A stretch of DNA of 60,846 nucleotides from Clostridia bacterium (GTDB lineage Bacteria; Bacillota; Clostridia; Christensenellales; Aristaeellaceae): contig JAFXUZ010000073.1 of NCBI GenBank assembly GCA_017524725.1, positions 1 through 60,846 of the forward strand, written 5' to 3'. The notes beneath the pieces were generated by a model. It worked only from the letters and a program-made list of their open reading frames with translations. It did not search any database and had not been told where the DNA came from. Position 1 is the first letter of the stretch. Each line of letters starts with the position of its first letter. The translations under genes and the position numbers were made by a program. This document shows, one piece after another, positions 24,596 through 31,507 of this stretch.

Positions 24596-26230
24596 ATGCC
24601 CGTAATGGAGTACCTTGAGAGAAACGCGCAGAAGTGCCCGGATGAAGTGGCGCTGGTGGAACTGAACCCGGAGGAAAGGGACCGGCGGAGGATGACCTGG
24701 AAGGAATTCGACCTGATCCAGCCGGACGTCAATAAGCCCTACCGCAGGGAGATCACCTGGAGCGTTTTCAACGAAAAGGCCAACCGCTTTGCCAACATGC
24801 TGCTGTCCCGCGGTGTGGGCAAGGGGGATAAGGTAGCCATTTTGATGTACAACTGCCTGGAATGGCTGCCGATCTACTTCGGCGTTCTCAAGACCGGCGC
24901 CATCGCGGTGCCCTTCAATTTCCGCTACGATGCGGATGAGATCGTCTACTGCGCTGAGCTTGCGGAGGTGGACGTGATCGTATTCGGCGACGCCTTCATC
25001 GGCCGCATCGAGACCAACGCGGAACGGCTGAGCCATGGCAGGCTCCTGATCTTCGTGGGGGACAACTGCCCCAGCTTCGCCGAGAGCTATCACGAGCTGG
25101 TGGCCGACTGTTCCAGCAAGAACCCCGGCATCCACCTGACGGACGACGATTTCGGCGCCATTTATTTCTCTTCCGGTACCACCGGCTTCCCCAAGGCCAT
25201 ATTGCACAAGCACCTGTCGCTGACCCAGGCTGCCCAGATGGAGGCCAAGCATCACCTGACCGGCAGGGACGACTGCTTCCTGTGTATCCCGCCGCTGTAC
25301 CACACCGGCGCCAAATTCCATTGGATGGGCAGCCTGGTGGCCTGTTCCAAGGCCGTGCTCCTGAAGGGTACCCGCCCCGAGACCATCCTTAAGGCAGTCT
25401 CGGACGAAAGGTGCACCATTGTGTGGCTCCTGGTGCCGTGGGCCCAGGATATCCTGGACGCGCTGGACCGCGGGGACCTGAAGCTGGAGGATTACCACCT
25501 GAGCCAGTGGCGGCTGATGCATATCGGTGCCCAGCCGGTGCCGCCCTCCCTGATCAAGCGCTGGATGGAGTATTTCCCGGATCATCAGTACGATACCAAC
25601 TACGGCCTGTCCGAATCCACCGGTCCCGGCTGTGTGCACCTGGGCATCGGCAACATCCGCAAGGTAGGCGCCATCGGTGTGCCCGGCTACCGCTGGGAAT
25701 GCCGCATCGTGGACGAAAACGGCGCCGAGGTGAAGCAGGGTGATGTGGGAGAACTGTGCGTCAAGGGCCCCGGCGTCATGACCTGTTATTACCGTAACCC
25801 GGAGGAAACCGCCGCCTGCCTGAAGGACGGATGGCTCTTTACCGGCGATATGGCCATGCAGGATGAGGAGGGCTTTATCTACCTGGTGGACCGCAAGAAG
25901 GACGTGATCGTATCCGGTGGCGAGAACATCTATCCCGTCCAGATCGAGGATTTCATTCGTCGGTTCGACAAGGTGAAGGACGTGGCGGTCATCGGACTTT
26001 CCGACCGCAGGCTGGGTGAAAAGACCGCTGCCGTGATCGAGATCAAGGAAGGGATGACCTGCACGAAGGAAGAGATCGACCAGTTCTGCATGGGCCTGCC
26101 CCGATACAAGCGTCCCAAGGAAGTCATTTTCGCGGACATCCCGAGGAACGCCACCGGCAAGATCGAAAAACCCAGGCTGCGCGAGCGCTACGGCGCGGAC
26201 CGGCTGGTGGCCAAGGAGACCACGGAATAA
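24596..26230 (+). CDS. AMP-binding acyl-CoA ligase (CaiC/medium-chain type)
   Basis: A 544-residue member of the ANL adenylating superfamily. It would activate a carboxylic acid as acyl-AMP and transfer it to CoA. Motifs in order: IYFSSGTTGFPKAIL (A3 P-loop), IPPLYHTG, NYGLSESTG (A5), GWLFTGD (A7), DRKKDVIVSGGENIYP (A8) and PRNATGKIEKPRLR (A10, with the catalytic lysine). No thiolation domain follows, so it is a free-standing ligase rather than a synthetase module. The N-terminus is somewhat longer than usual (LNPEERDRRRMTWKEFD). Start ATG at 24596. The preceding spacer carries two palindromes. The acyl substrate cannot be deduced, and no beta-oxidation genes are adjacent. Confidence 0.85.
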   Translation: MPVMEYLERNAQKCPDEVALVELNPEERDRRRMTWKEFDLIQPDVNKPYRREITWSVFNEKANRFANMLLSRGVGKGDKVAILMYNCLEWLPIYFGVLKTGAIAVPFNFRYDADEIVYCAELAEVDVIVFGDAFIGRIETNAERLSHGRLLIFVGDNCPSFAESYHELVADCSSKNPGIHLTDDDFGAIYFSSGTTGFPKAILHKHLSLTQAAQMEAKHHLTGRDDCFLCIPPLYHTGAKFHWMGSLVACSKAVLLKGTRPETILKAVSDERCTIVWLLVPWAQDILDALDRGDLKLEDYHLSQWRLMHIGAQPVPPSLIKRWMEYFPDHQYDTNYGLSESTGPGCVHLGIGNIRKVGAIGVPGYRWECRIVDENGAEVKQGDVGELCVKGPGVMTCYYRNPEETAACLKDGWLFTGDMAMQDEEGFIYLVDRKKDVIVSGGENIYPVQIEDFIRRFDKVKDVAVIGLSDRRLGEKTAAVIEIKEGMTCTKEEIDQFCMGLPRYKRPKEVIFADIPRNATGKIEKPRLRERYGADRLVAKETTE

Positions 26231-26309
26231 GGTTTTCCGGGTATCGGCAGCGCCGGATATCATGGAGAGATGCCATTCAACAGGATCGCCCATCGTATGA
26301 GCACCAAAT

Positions 26310-26343
26310 AAAAGGGGACAGCGTAAGGTGCGGCGCTGTCCCC
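26310..26343. terminator. Terminator between convergent genes
   Basis: GGGGACAGCG (26314-26323) and CGCTGTCCCC (26334-26343) are perfect 10-bp arms around a 10-nt loop. AAATAAAA on the left becomes a T-rich tail on the minus strand, so it mainly terminates the amidohydrolase transcript. Confidence 0.8.
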
Positions 26344-26359
26344 GGGAAAAGCCCGGCTG

Positions 26360-27178
26360 TCATATTCCGAGGAGCGCGCGAGCGTTCCCTGAGAGGATCC
26401 TGTCGATCTCAACTTCATCGAGGCCCGAGGAGCGGATGAGTTCCACGGAGCCCCCGAGGGAGGACCAGGGACTGTCGGTCCCGAAAAGGATCCGATCCGT
26501 GCCGTGAAGACGGACCATACGGACGAACTGCTCCTTTGAAAGGAAATTCGGATTGTTCCCGGATACAAGGCAGAAGGACGTGTCCAGCCACAGTCCCGGG
26601 GTGCCAAGGAAGCGTTCCGCTTCCTTCCACTGTCCCCAGGCACCCATATGCGCCAGCACCAGTTTCTTTGGGGGCACCTTTTCCAGCATGCTTAAAATGT
26701 GCTCCCAGGAGCATTCCCTCCTGTCAGGGAAGGAAATGTCCATTCCGCCGTGGATCGTGACGATCATGTCCCGCTCCGCGGCGCCCCTGAGGATGCGGAG
26801 GGTCCGGGGGTCGTCCACGGCTGTGTCCTGGAAGACCGGATGCAGCTTGATGCCCTTAAACCCCATATCCTTCAGGACGTCCAGGATCTTTTCGGGCTCT
26901 TCGTCCCAAGGATGGATGCCCGCAAAGGATACAAGGCCGGCGGCGCCGGCAGTCTCGTTCATATCCTTTCCGGTGCGCGCCATGCTTCTCCACTGTCCCG
27001 GCCTTGTGGCAACGGGCAGGTTCAACGTGAGGGAGATACCCGCATCACGCGCCGCGGCGGACAGGGAAGACACCCTTCCATCTGAAAAAGGGCTGATGCC
27101 TGAGGAGGCGGCCAGCGCGGCGACGGCCCTCGCAGCGATGGCGTCCGGAAATGTGTGGGCGTGAAAATCGATGATCAT
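26360..27178 (-). CDS. Amidohydrolase-family (TIM-barrel) metal hydrolase
   Basis: A 272-residue amidohydrolase_2-type protein. The metal-site motifs are DFHAHTFPD (residues 3-11), FKGIKLHPVF, IHGGMD, LAHMG and FGTDSPWSS, whose aspartate is the usual catalytic residue. Related enzymes decarboxylate aromatic acids or hydrolyse lactones and amides; no substrate can be named. The start at 27178 (MIIDFHAH) is chosen because the barrel begins immediately, with AGGAA upstream; the open frame extends another 62 codons without similarity. It is convergent with the acyl-CoA ligase and divergent from the symporter gene. Confidence 0.8.
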   Translation of the reverse strand: MIIDFHAHTFPDAIAARAVAALAASSGISPFSDGRVSSLSAAARDAGISLTLNLPVATRPGQWRSMARTGKDMNETAGAAGLVSFAGIHPWDEEPEKILDVLKDMGFKGIKLHPVFQDTAVDDPRTLRILRGAAERDMIVTIHGGMDISFPDRRECSWEHILSMLEKVPPKKLVLAHMGAWGQWKEAERFLGTPGLWLDTSFCLVSGNNPNFLSKEQFVRMVRLHGTDRILFGTDSPWSSLGGSVELIRSSGLDEVEIDRILSGNARALLGI

Positions 27179-27267
27179 GGCATTCCTGACTGGGGGCCGG
27201 AATGAAAAGCAGGCTCCCGTGATGCACCACAGGTAACGGTAAAAACAGGGAATGATCTTCCGGGCCG

Positions 27268-27282
27268 GCGGGAGGCTCCCGC
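27268..27282. repeat. Short palindrome between divergent genes
   Basis: GCGGGAG-G-CTCCCGC is a perfect 7-1-7 inverted repeat between the amidohydrolase (-) and symporter (+) genes. It could be an operator or a leader hairpin. Confidence 0.35.
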
Positions 27283-27356
27283 ACTGCCCGAGAGGTATTA
27301 TATCCGTTTTCGGTCCCCGGTGCAAGACGCCGCGGATCGATGAAAGGAAGGGGATT

Positions 27357-28916
27357 ATGACCATTGCACTGCTTCTTGTTTATGTCGCCATCATGGTCGG
27401 GATCGGCTTTTACTGCCGCAGGCACGCGACGGACGTCAACGGCTTCGTGCTGGGGGGACGCGCCGTCGGCCCGTGGCTGACAGCCTTCGCCTACGGCACT
27501 TCGTACTTCAGCGCGGTCATCTTCGTCGGCTATGCCGGACAGTTCGGATGGAAGTACGGCATGGCTTCCACCTGGGTGGGCCTGGGGAACGCTTTCATCG
27601 GATCCCTTTTGGCCTGGGTGATCCTGGGCAGGAGGACGAGGCTGATGACCCAGTACCTCGAGAGCAAGACGATGCCGGATTTCTTCGGCCTGCGTTTCGG
27701 ATCCAGAAAACTGAAGCTGGTGGCGTCGGTCATTACCTTCATATTCCTGATCCCTTATACCGCGTCGCTGTTCAACGGACTCAGCCGACTGTTCAACATG
27801 GCCTTCCCGGGCATCGATTACACCTGGTGCGTCATCGTGATGGCCATCCTGACCGCTGTCTACGTGATCGCAGGCGGCTATATGGCCACCGCCATCAACG
27901 ACTTTATCCAGGGCCTGATCATGATCGTCGGCATCGCGGCCATCATCCTGGCGGTGCTGAACGTCAACGGCGGACTGGTGGGCTCCATGGCGGAACTGAG
28001 CAAACTGAGCGCCGAGACCTCGGCGGGGACCATGCAGGGCGCTTTCACGTCCTTCCTGGGCCCGGATCCGGGGATGCTGCTGGGCGTCGTCATCCTGACG
28101 TCCCTGGGTACCTGGGGGCTTCCGCAGATGGTGGGCAAATTCTATGCCATCAAGGATGAGGACGCCGTCCGAAAAGGGACCATCATCTCCACGCTTTTTG
28201 CCATCATCGTCGCCGGCGGGTGCTATTTCCTGGGGGGCTTCGGCCGGCTGTTCCTGGCCGAAAGTGATTTCAAAGGCGTGTATGACGCCATCGTACCGAA
28301 GATGCTGGAGGTCAGCCTTTCGCCCGCGCTGATCGCGGTGGTGCTGATCCTGGTGCTTTCCGCGTCGATGAGCACCCTGTCCTCCCTGGTTTTGTCCTCC
28401 TCATCCACCATTACCCTGGACCTGATCAACGAAGCGAAAAAGAAAAAGATGGGGGAGAAGGAAAAGCTGAACGTGCTGCGCACCTTCGTCGGCGTGTTCA
28501 TCATCCTGTCCGCGGCCATCGCCATACTGCAGTACAAGTCCTCCATCGCCTTCATCGCCCAGATGATGGGCGTCAGCTGGGGCACCCTGGCGGGATGCTT
28601 CCTGGCCCCCTTTATGTACGGGCTGTACTGGAAGAAGACCACGCGCGGCTCGGTATGGGCGGCCTTTGTCTGGGGCCTTGCGGTCAACCTGTTTGAGCTG
28701 CTGGTCTGGACCGGGAATGTCAGGGTTTCGGGCGCGTTCATGGGTTACTTCTTCGCCAGCCCCATCAATGCCGGCGTCCTGGCCATGCTGGGCGGCATGA
28801 TCGTGGTGCCGGTGGTGAGCATGTTCACCCCGAAGATGGATGCGAAACTTGTGGACAACGCCTTTGCCTGCTATGAAAAGCCGACCACCGTTGCCCAGAG
28901 GGAGAACCTCGGCTGA
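27357..28916 (+). CDS. Sodium:solute symporter (SSS family)
   Basis: A 519-residue membrane protein with about 13 hydrophobic helices and SSS-family features: GFYCRRHATDVNGFVLGGRAVGPWLTA at the N-terminal helix/loop, AYGTSYFSAVIFVGYAG in TM2, GGYMATAINDFIQG, and the sodium-site-like ASMSTLSSLVLSSSST. It takes up a small organic solute with Na+; proline, pantothenate, sugars and carboxylates are all possible in this family. The ATG at 27357 follows AAGGAAGGGG. It is monocistronic, divergent from the amidohydrolase, and a co-functional pair (importer and hydrolase of the same compound) is possible but unproven. Confidence 0.85.
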   Translation: MTIALLLVYVAIMVGIGFYCRRHATDVNGFVLGGRAVGPWLTAFAYGTSYFSAVIFVGYAGQFGWKYGMASTWVGLGNAFIGSLLAWVILGRRTRLMTQYLESKTMPDFFGLRFGSRKLKLVASVITFIFLIPYTASLFNGLSRLFNMAFPGIDYTWCVIVMAILTAVYVIAGGYMATAINDFIQGLIMIVGIAAIILAVLNVNGGLVGSMAELSKLSAETSAGTMQGAFTSFLGPDPGMLLGVVILTSLGTWGLPQMVGKFYAIKDEDAVRKGTIISTLFAIIVAGGCYFLGGFGRLFLAESDFKGVYDAIVPKMLEVSLSPALIAVVLILVLSASMSTLSSLVLSSSSTITLDLINEAKKKKMGEKEKLNVLRTFVGVFIILSAAIAILQYKSSIAFIAQMMGVSWGTLAGCFLAPFMYGLYWKKTTRGSVWAAFVWGLAVNLFELLVWTGNVRVSGAFMGYFFASPINAGVLAMLGGMIVVPVVSMFTPKMDAKLVDNAFACYEKPTTVAQRENLG

Positions 28917-28985
28917 CGGGACGGAGAGGGGGCTTTCCTGCGATCGATCGGCATGGGAGGCTGACTTCGTCAGGCCTGCTTCACG

Positions 28986-29029
28986 AGAGGACGCGGGCCG
29001 CGCGCTGCAGCGTGCGGCCCGCGTCCTCT
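28986..29029. repeat. Long perfect inverted repeat after the symporter gene
   Basis: Sixteen-base arms (AGAGGACGCGGGCCGC and its complement) flank a 12-nt centre. No T-run follows, so it may be a Rho-type or RNA-stabilising hairpin at the end of the symporter transcript. Confidence 0.6.
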
Positions 29030-29084
29030 GCGTCTCAGGACCGGGCGCGGTAACTGACCGGGAAAAGGGAGCAGGAACTGTGGA

Positions 29085-29108
29085 AACGGGAACGGGAACG
29101 GGAACGGA
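29085..29108. repeat. AACGGG hexanucleotide repeat
   Basis: Four tandem AACGGG units (the last ends in A) in a purine-rich stretch between the symporter hairpin and the tRNA promoter. No coding context. Confidence 0.6.
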
Positions 29109-29168
29109 AAAGGGAAAAGGAATTTACTTTTGCACTTCACTTTTTTTTGCGTCCGGCTTAAAAAAGTA

Positions 29169-29197
29169 TTGACAAAAAGCCGGATCGCAGGTATTAT
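29169..29197 (+). promoter_or_regulatory. tRNA cluster promoter
   Basis: A perfect TTGACA (29169-29174), 17 nt, then TATTAT (29192-29197), 65 nt upstream of tRNA-Val. Confidence 0.75.
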
Positions 29198-29261
29198 ATT
29201 ATGCGTGCCGTTCAGTTACGGTCACCGTAGGGAACAGGCTCCTGTGCACGTCACAGTATTC

Positions 29262-29337
29262 GGGAGCATAGCTCAGCTGGGAGAGCATTTGCCTTACAAG
29301 CAAAGGGTCACAGGTTCGAGCCCTGTTGTTCCCACCA
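29262..29337 (+). tRNA. tRNA-Val (TAC)
   Basis: A 76-nt cloverleaf with anticodon TAC, GGGAGCA/TGTTCCC acceptor, T-loop TTCGAGC and encoded CCA. Confidence 0.95.
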
Positions 29338-29340
29338 TTT

Positions 29341-29418
29341 GGCCCGGTAGTTCAGTTGGTTTAGAATGCCAGCCTGTCACGCTGGAGGTCAGGGGTTCGA
29401 GCCCCCTTCGGGTCGCCA
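29341..29418 (+). tRNA. tRNA-Asp (GTC)
   Basis: A 78-nt cloverleaf with anticodon GTC (CCTGTCACG), G73 discriminator as expected for tRNA-Asp, and encoded CCA. Three nt downstream of tRNA-Val. Confidence 0.95.
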
Positions 29419-29422
29419 TAAT

Positions 29423-29495
29423 GCCTTGGTAGCTCAGTCGGTAGAGCAATAGACTGAAAATCTATGTGTCGGTGGTTCGATTCCGCCCCAAGGCA
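29423..29495 (+). tRNA. tRNA-Phe (GAA)
   Basis: A 73-nt cloverleaf with anticodon GAA (ACTGAAAAT) and GCCTTGG/CCAAGGC acceptor. Unlike its neighbours, CCA is not encoded: the discriminator A is followed by CCT. Confidence 0.95.
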
Positions 29496-29503
29496 CCTTT
29501 TAT

Positions 29504-29579
29504 GCGGTAGTAGCTCAGTTGGTAGAGCGCCACCTTGCCAAGGTGGAGGTCGCGAGTCCGAGCCTCGTCTACCGCTCCA
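29504..29579 (+). tRNA. tRNA-Gly (GCC) with unusual T-loop
   Basis: A 76-nt cloverleaf with anticodon GCC (CTTGCCAAG), GCGGTAG/CTACCGC acceptor and encoded CCA. The T-loop reads TCCGAGC, so position 55 is C instead of the near-universal U/pseudouridine. Confidence 0.93.
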
Positions 29580-29586
29580 TTTTTAA

Positions 29587-29661
29587 GGCGCCATAGCCAA
29601 GCGGTAAGGCGAAGGTCTGCAAAACCTTTATTCTCCAGTTCGATTCTGGATGGCGCCTCCA
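29587..29661 (+). tRNA. tRNA-Cys (GCA)
   Basis: A 75-nt cloverleaf with anticodon GCA (TCTGCAAAA), GGCGCCA/TGGCGCC acceptor, U73 discriminator typical of tRNA-Cys and encoded CCA. Confidence 0.95.
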
Positions 29662-29664
29662 GTC

Positions 29665-29691
29665 AAGTCTGCCAGAGATGGCAGGCTTTTT
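29665..29691 (+). terminator. tRNA cluster terminator
   Basis: AAGTCTGCC and GGCAGGCTT form the stem (loop AGAGAT), followed by TTTTT, 4 nt after tRNA-Cys. Confidence 0.8.
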
Positions 29692-29756
29692 CATTTCTTC
29701 CGTTATTCCTACATAGTAAAAAAATACCGGGTCCAGACTAATCGAGGTTCATTTTT

Positions 29757-29826
29757 TACCGTATTTTATTTATGTTTGTTTTCTTTATTTTTTCTTTATT
29801 TTTTCGTTATTCTTTCTTTATTTTCG
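29757..29826 (+). other. T-rich tract upstream of the EPS promoter
   Basis: About 70 nt composed almost only of T and A with repeated CTTTATTTTT blocks. It ends just before the -35 box of the EPS promoter. It could act as an upstream promoter element or curved DNA on the minus strand. Confidence 0.45.
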
Positions 29827-29831
29827 CAGTA

Positions 29832-29860
29832 TTGACTTGAAAGAACCTATGGATTAAGAT
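29832..29860 (+). promoter_or_regulatory. EPS operon promoter
   Basis: TTGACT (29832-29837), 17 nt, then TAAGAT (29855-29860). It precedes a leader of about 190 nt before the first EPS gene. Confidence 0.6.
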
Positions 29861-30058
29861 AAGAACGTGGAGTTGTAGGCAGAGCTTTTTTGTGATGCAA
29901 ACGATTTCATCCCGAAGCCGGGAGAGTATTCCCGGTAAAGCGGAGACAGGATCCCGAAAGTGATCGGATCGTTTTCCGGAAGAGAGAACGGGTGTGCCGG
30001 GGTATGGCTGGAAGAGCGGCGGACGCCGGGGAGGAAACGCCGCGGGAAGGAAACTCGG
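29861..30058 (+). promoter_or_regulatory. Structured 5' leader of the EPS operon
   Basis: The leader holds at least two hairpins: CCGGGA/TCCCGG (29918-29935, 6-nt loop) and GCGGCG/CGCCGC (30016-30043), the second next to the start codon's ribosome-binding region. LoaP antiterminators act on a hairpin in the leader of polysaccharide operons, and a LoaP-like gene is encoded at 38632, so this is the probable target. The assignment is inference. Confidence 0.45.
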
Positions 30059-31507
30059 ATGAAAAAAGGATTTCGCATCGACCTGGTCAGGTTGATGATG
30101 TATATATTAAAGCGCGTGTGGCTTGTGATCCTTTGTATGGCTATTGGCGCGGGGTTCATGTACTGGAGGGGAAACAGGAATCATGTGGACACCTACACGG
30201 CATTCGGAACCATGTACGTGAACAACAGCAACCCGAACCTGATCAACTACCAGTATGCCAGTTCGTCGGACATCACCAGCGCCGTGATGCTGATCGACAC
30301 CTATGCGGTGGTGGTGAGGAGCAACAGGGTGATGGACAAGGTTGCCGAACAGGTGGCAGACAAATATCCCGGCATCGTTCCGGAATTCATTGCCAGCACG
30401 GTGTCCATGTCCCCTGTGGGGGAGACCGGCGTGGTGCGGGTGAGCTGCACAACGGTCAGCCCGCAGATGTCCGCGGATCTGTGCAACGCGATCCTGGACG
30501 TGGCTCCCACCGCCATTCAGGACGTGGTCGGTGCGGGAAACGCCCAGGTGATCGACTTTGCCTCCGTTCCCATGGTTCCCAACGGCCGAAGTACCTTCCG
30601 CAACATACTCATCGGCGCGTTAGGCGGGGGTGTGTTGGCGGGTGGAATTCTGGTGCTATGCTTCCTTTTGCGTCAGCGGATCGAAGACTCCGGTGAGCTG
30701 ACAGATAATTATACCCTTCCGGTTTTATCCGAGATCCATCGGGACAAAAAACGAAACAATGATACGGGGGCGTTCATGCTGAAGCAAAACAGCAGCATGG
30801 AAGACCTGGAAAGCTATGCCAAACTGCGTATGAACCTCTTTTACACCCTTGTGGGCAAAAACAGTCACGCGGTGATGGTCACCAGCGCCGTTTCCGGCGA
30901 AGGCAAATCCACCATCGCCGCCAACCTGGCAATCTCCTGCGCCATGGGCGGCAAAAAAGTGCTGCTGATCGACGCGGATATGCGGCGGGCCTGCCAAAGG
31001 GATATTTTCCGCCGCAATGACAGGGAAGGGAAGGGCCTTTCCGACGTTCTTTCGGGCTCCTGTTCCTGGAAGGACGCGGTCGTATTCGGCGGAAAGGAAT
31101 CCCCGGACGTCCTTCATGCCGGCAGTCTGCCTCCCAACCCCGCTGAACTGCTGGAGTCCGGAGCCATGAAAGGATTGCTTGAAAAACTGGAAACAAAATA
31201 TGACATGGTCATCCTGGACTGTCCGCCCATCAACATCGTTTCCGATCCGCAGGCCCTGTCGGGCCTGGTCGCAGGCGCGGTGTTTGTGGTCCGCCAGGGT
31301 TTTACGGATCACCGGGAGGTGCGTAAAGCACTGATCAGCGCGGAAATGACGGGTCTGAATATCCTCGGCTTTGTATTTTACGGTGAAAAACTGAAGCAGG
31401 GGAGCTATTATAACAGGAAGCACTATCAGAACTATTATCACAGATACGATACCCGCGAACAGGCGGACTCCCGTGAGCAGGCCCAACGAAAGGGGAGCTG
31501 GAACTGA
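30059..31507 (+). CDS. Fused polysaccharide co-polymerase / bacterial tyrosine autokinase
   Basis: A 482-residue protein joining a Wzz-type chain-length domain (TM1 about 17-35, extracytoplasmic part, TM2 about 182-204) to a CpsD/CapB-type BY-kinase. The kinase has Walker A SGEGKST (279-285), Walker A' VLLIDADMRR (301-310) and Walker B VILDCPP (384-390). The C-terminal tail has the autophosphorylation tyrosine cluster (GSYYNRKHYQNYYHRY, 448-463). In Firmicutes the two halves are often separate proteins, so the fusion resembles the proteobacterial Wzc arrangement without the long insertion. It would control capsule chain length and polymerisation through phosphorylation cycling. ATG at 30059 follows GGAAGGAAA. 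No cognate PHP or low-molecular-weight tyrosine phosphatase is found downstream. Confidence 0.88.
   Translation: MKKGFRIDLVRLMMYILKRVWLVILCMAIGAGFMYWRGNRNHVDTYTAFGTMYVNNSNPNLINYQYASSSDITSAVMLIDTYAVVVRSNRVMDKVAEQVADKYPGIVPEFIASTVSMSPVGETGVVRVSCTTVSPQMSADLCNAILDVAPTAIQDVVGAGNAQVIDFASVPMVPNGRSTFRNILIGALGGGVLAGGILVLCFLLRQRIEDSGELTDNYTLPVLSEIHRDKKRNNDTGAFMLKQNSSMEDLESYAKLRMNLFYTLVGKNSHAVMVTSAVSGEGKSTIAANLAISCAMGGKKVLLIDADMRRACQRDIFRRNDREGKGLSDVLSGSCSWKDAVVFGGKESPDVLHAGSLPPNPAELLESGAMKGLLEKLETKYDMVILDCPPINIVSDPQALSGLVAGAVFVVRQGFTDHREVRKALISAEMTGLNILGFVFYGEKLKQGSYYNRKHYQNYYHRYDTREQADSREQAQRKGSWN

Noticed and set aside
28917..29168. Short open frame after the symporter gene
   Set aside because: It crosses the long inverted repeat and the AACGGG tandem repeat, has low-complexity sequence and no start signal.
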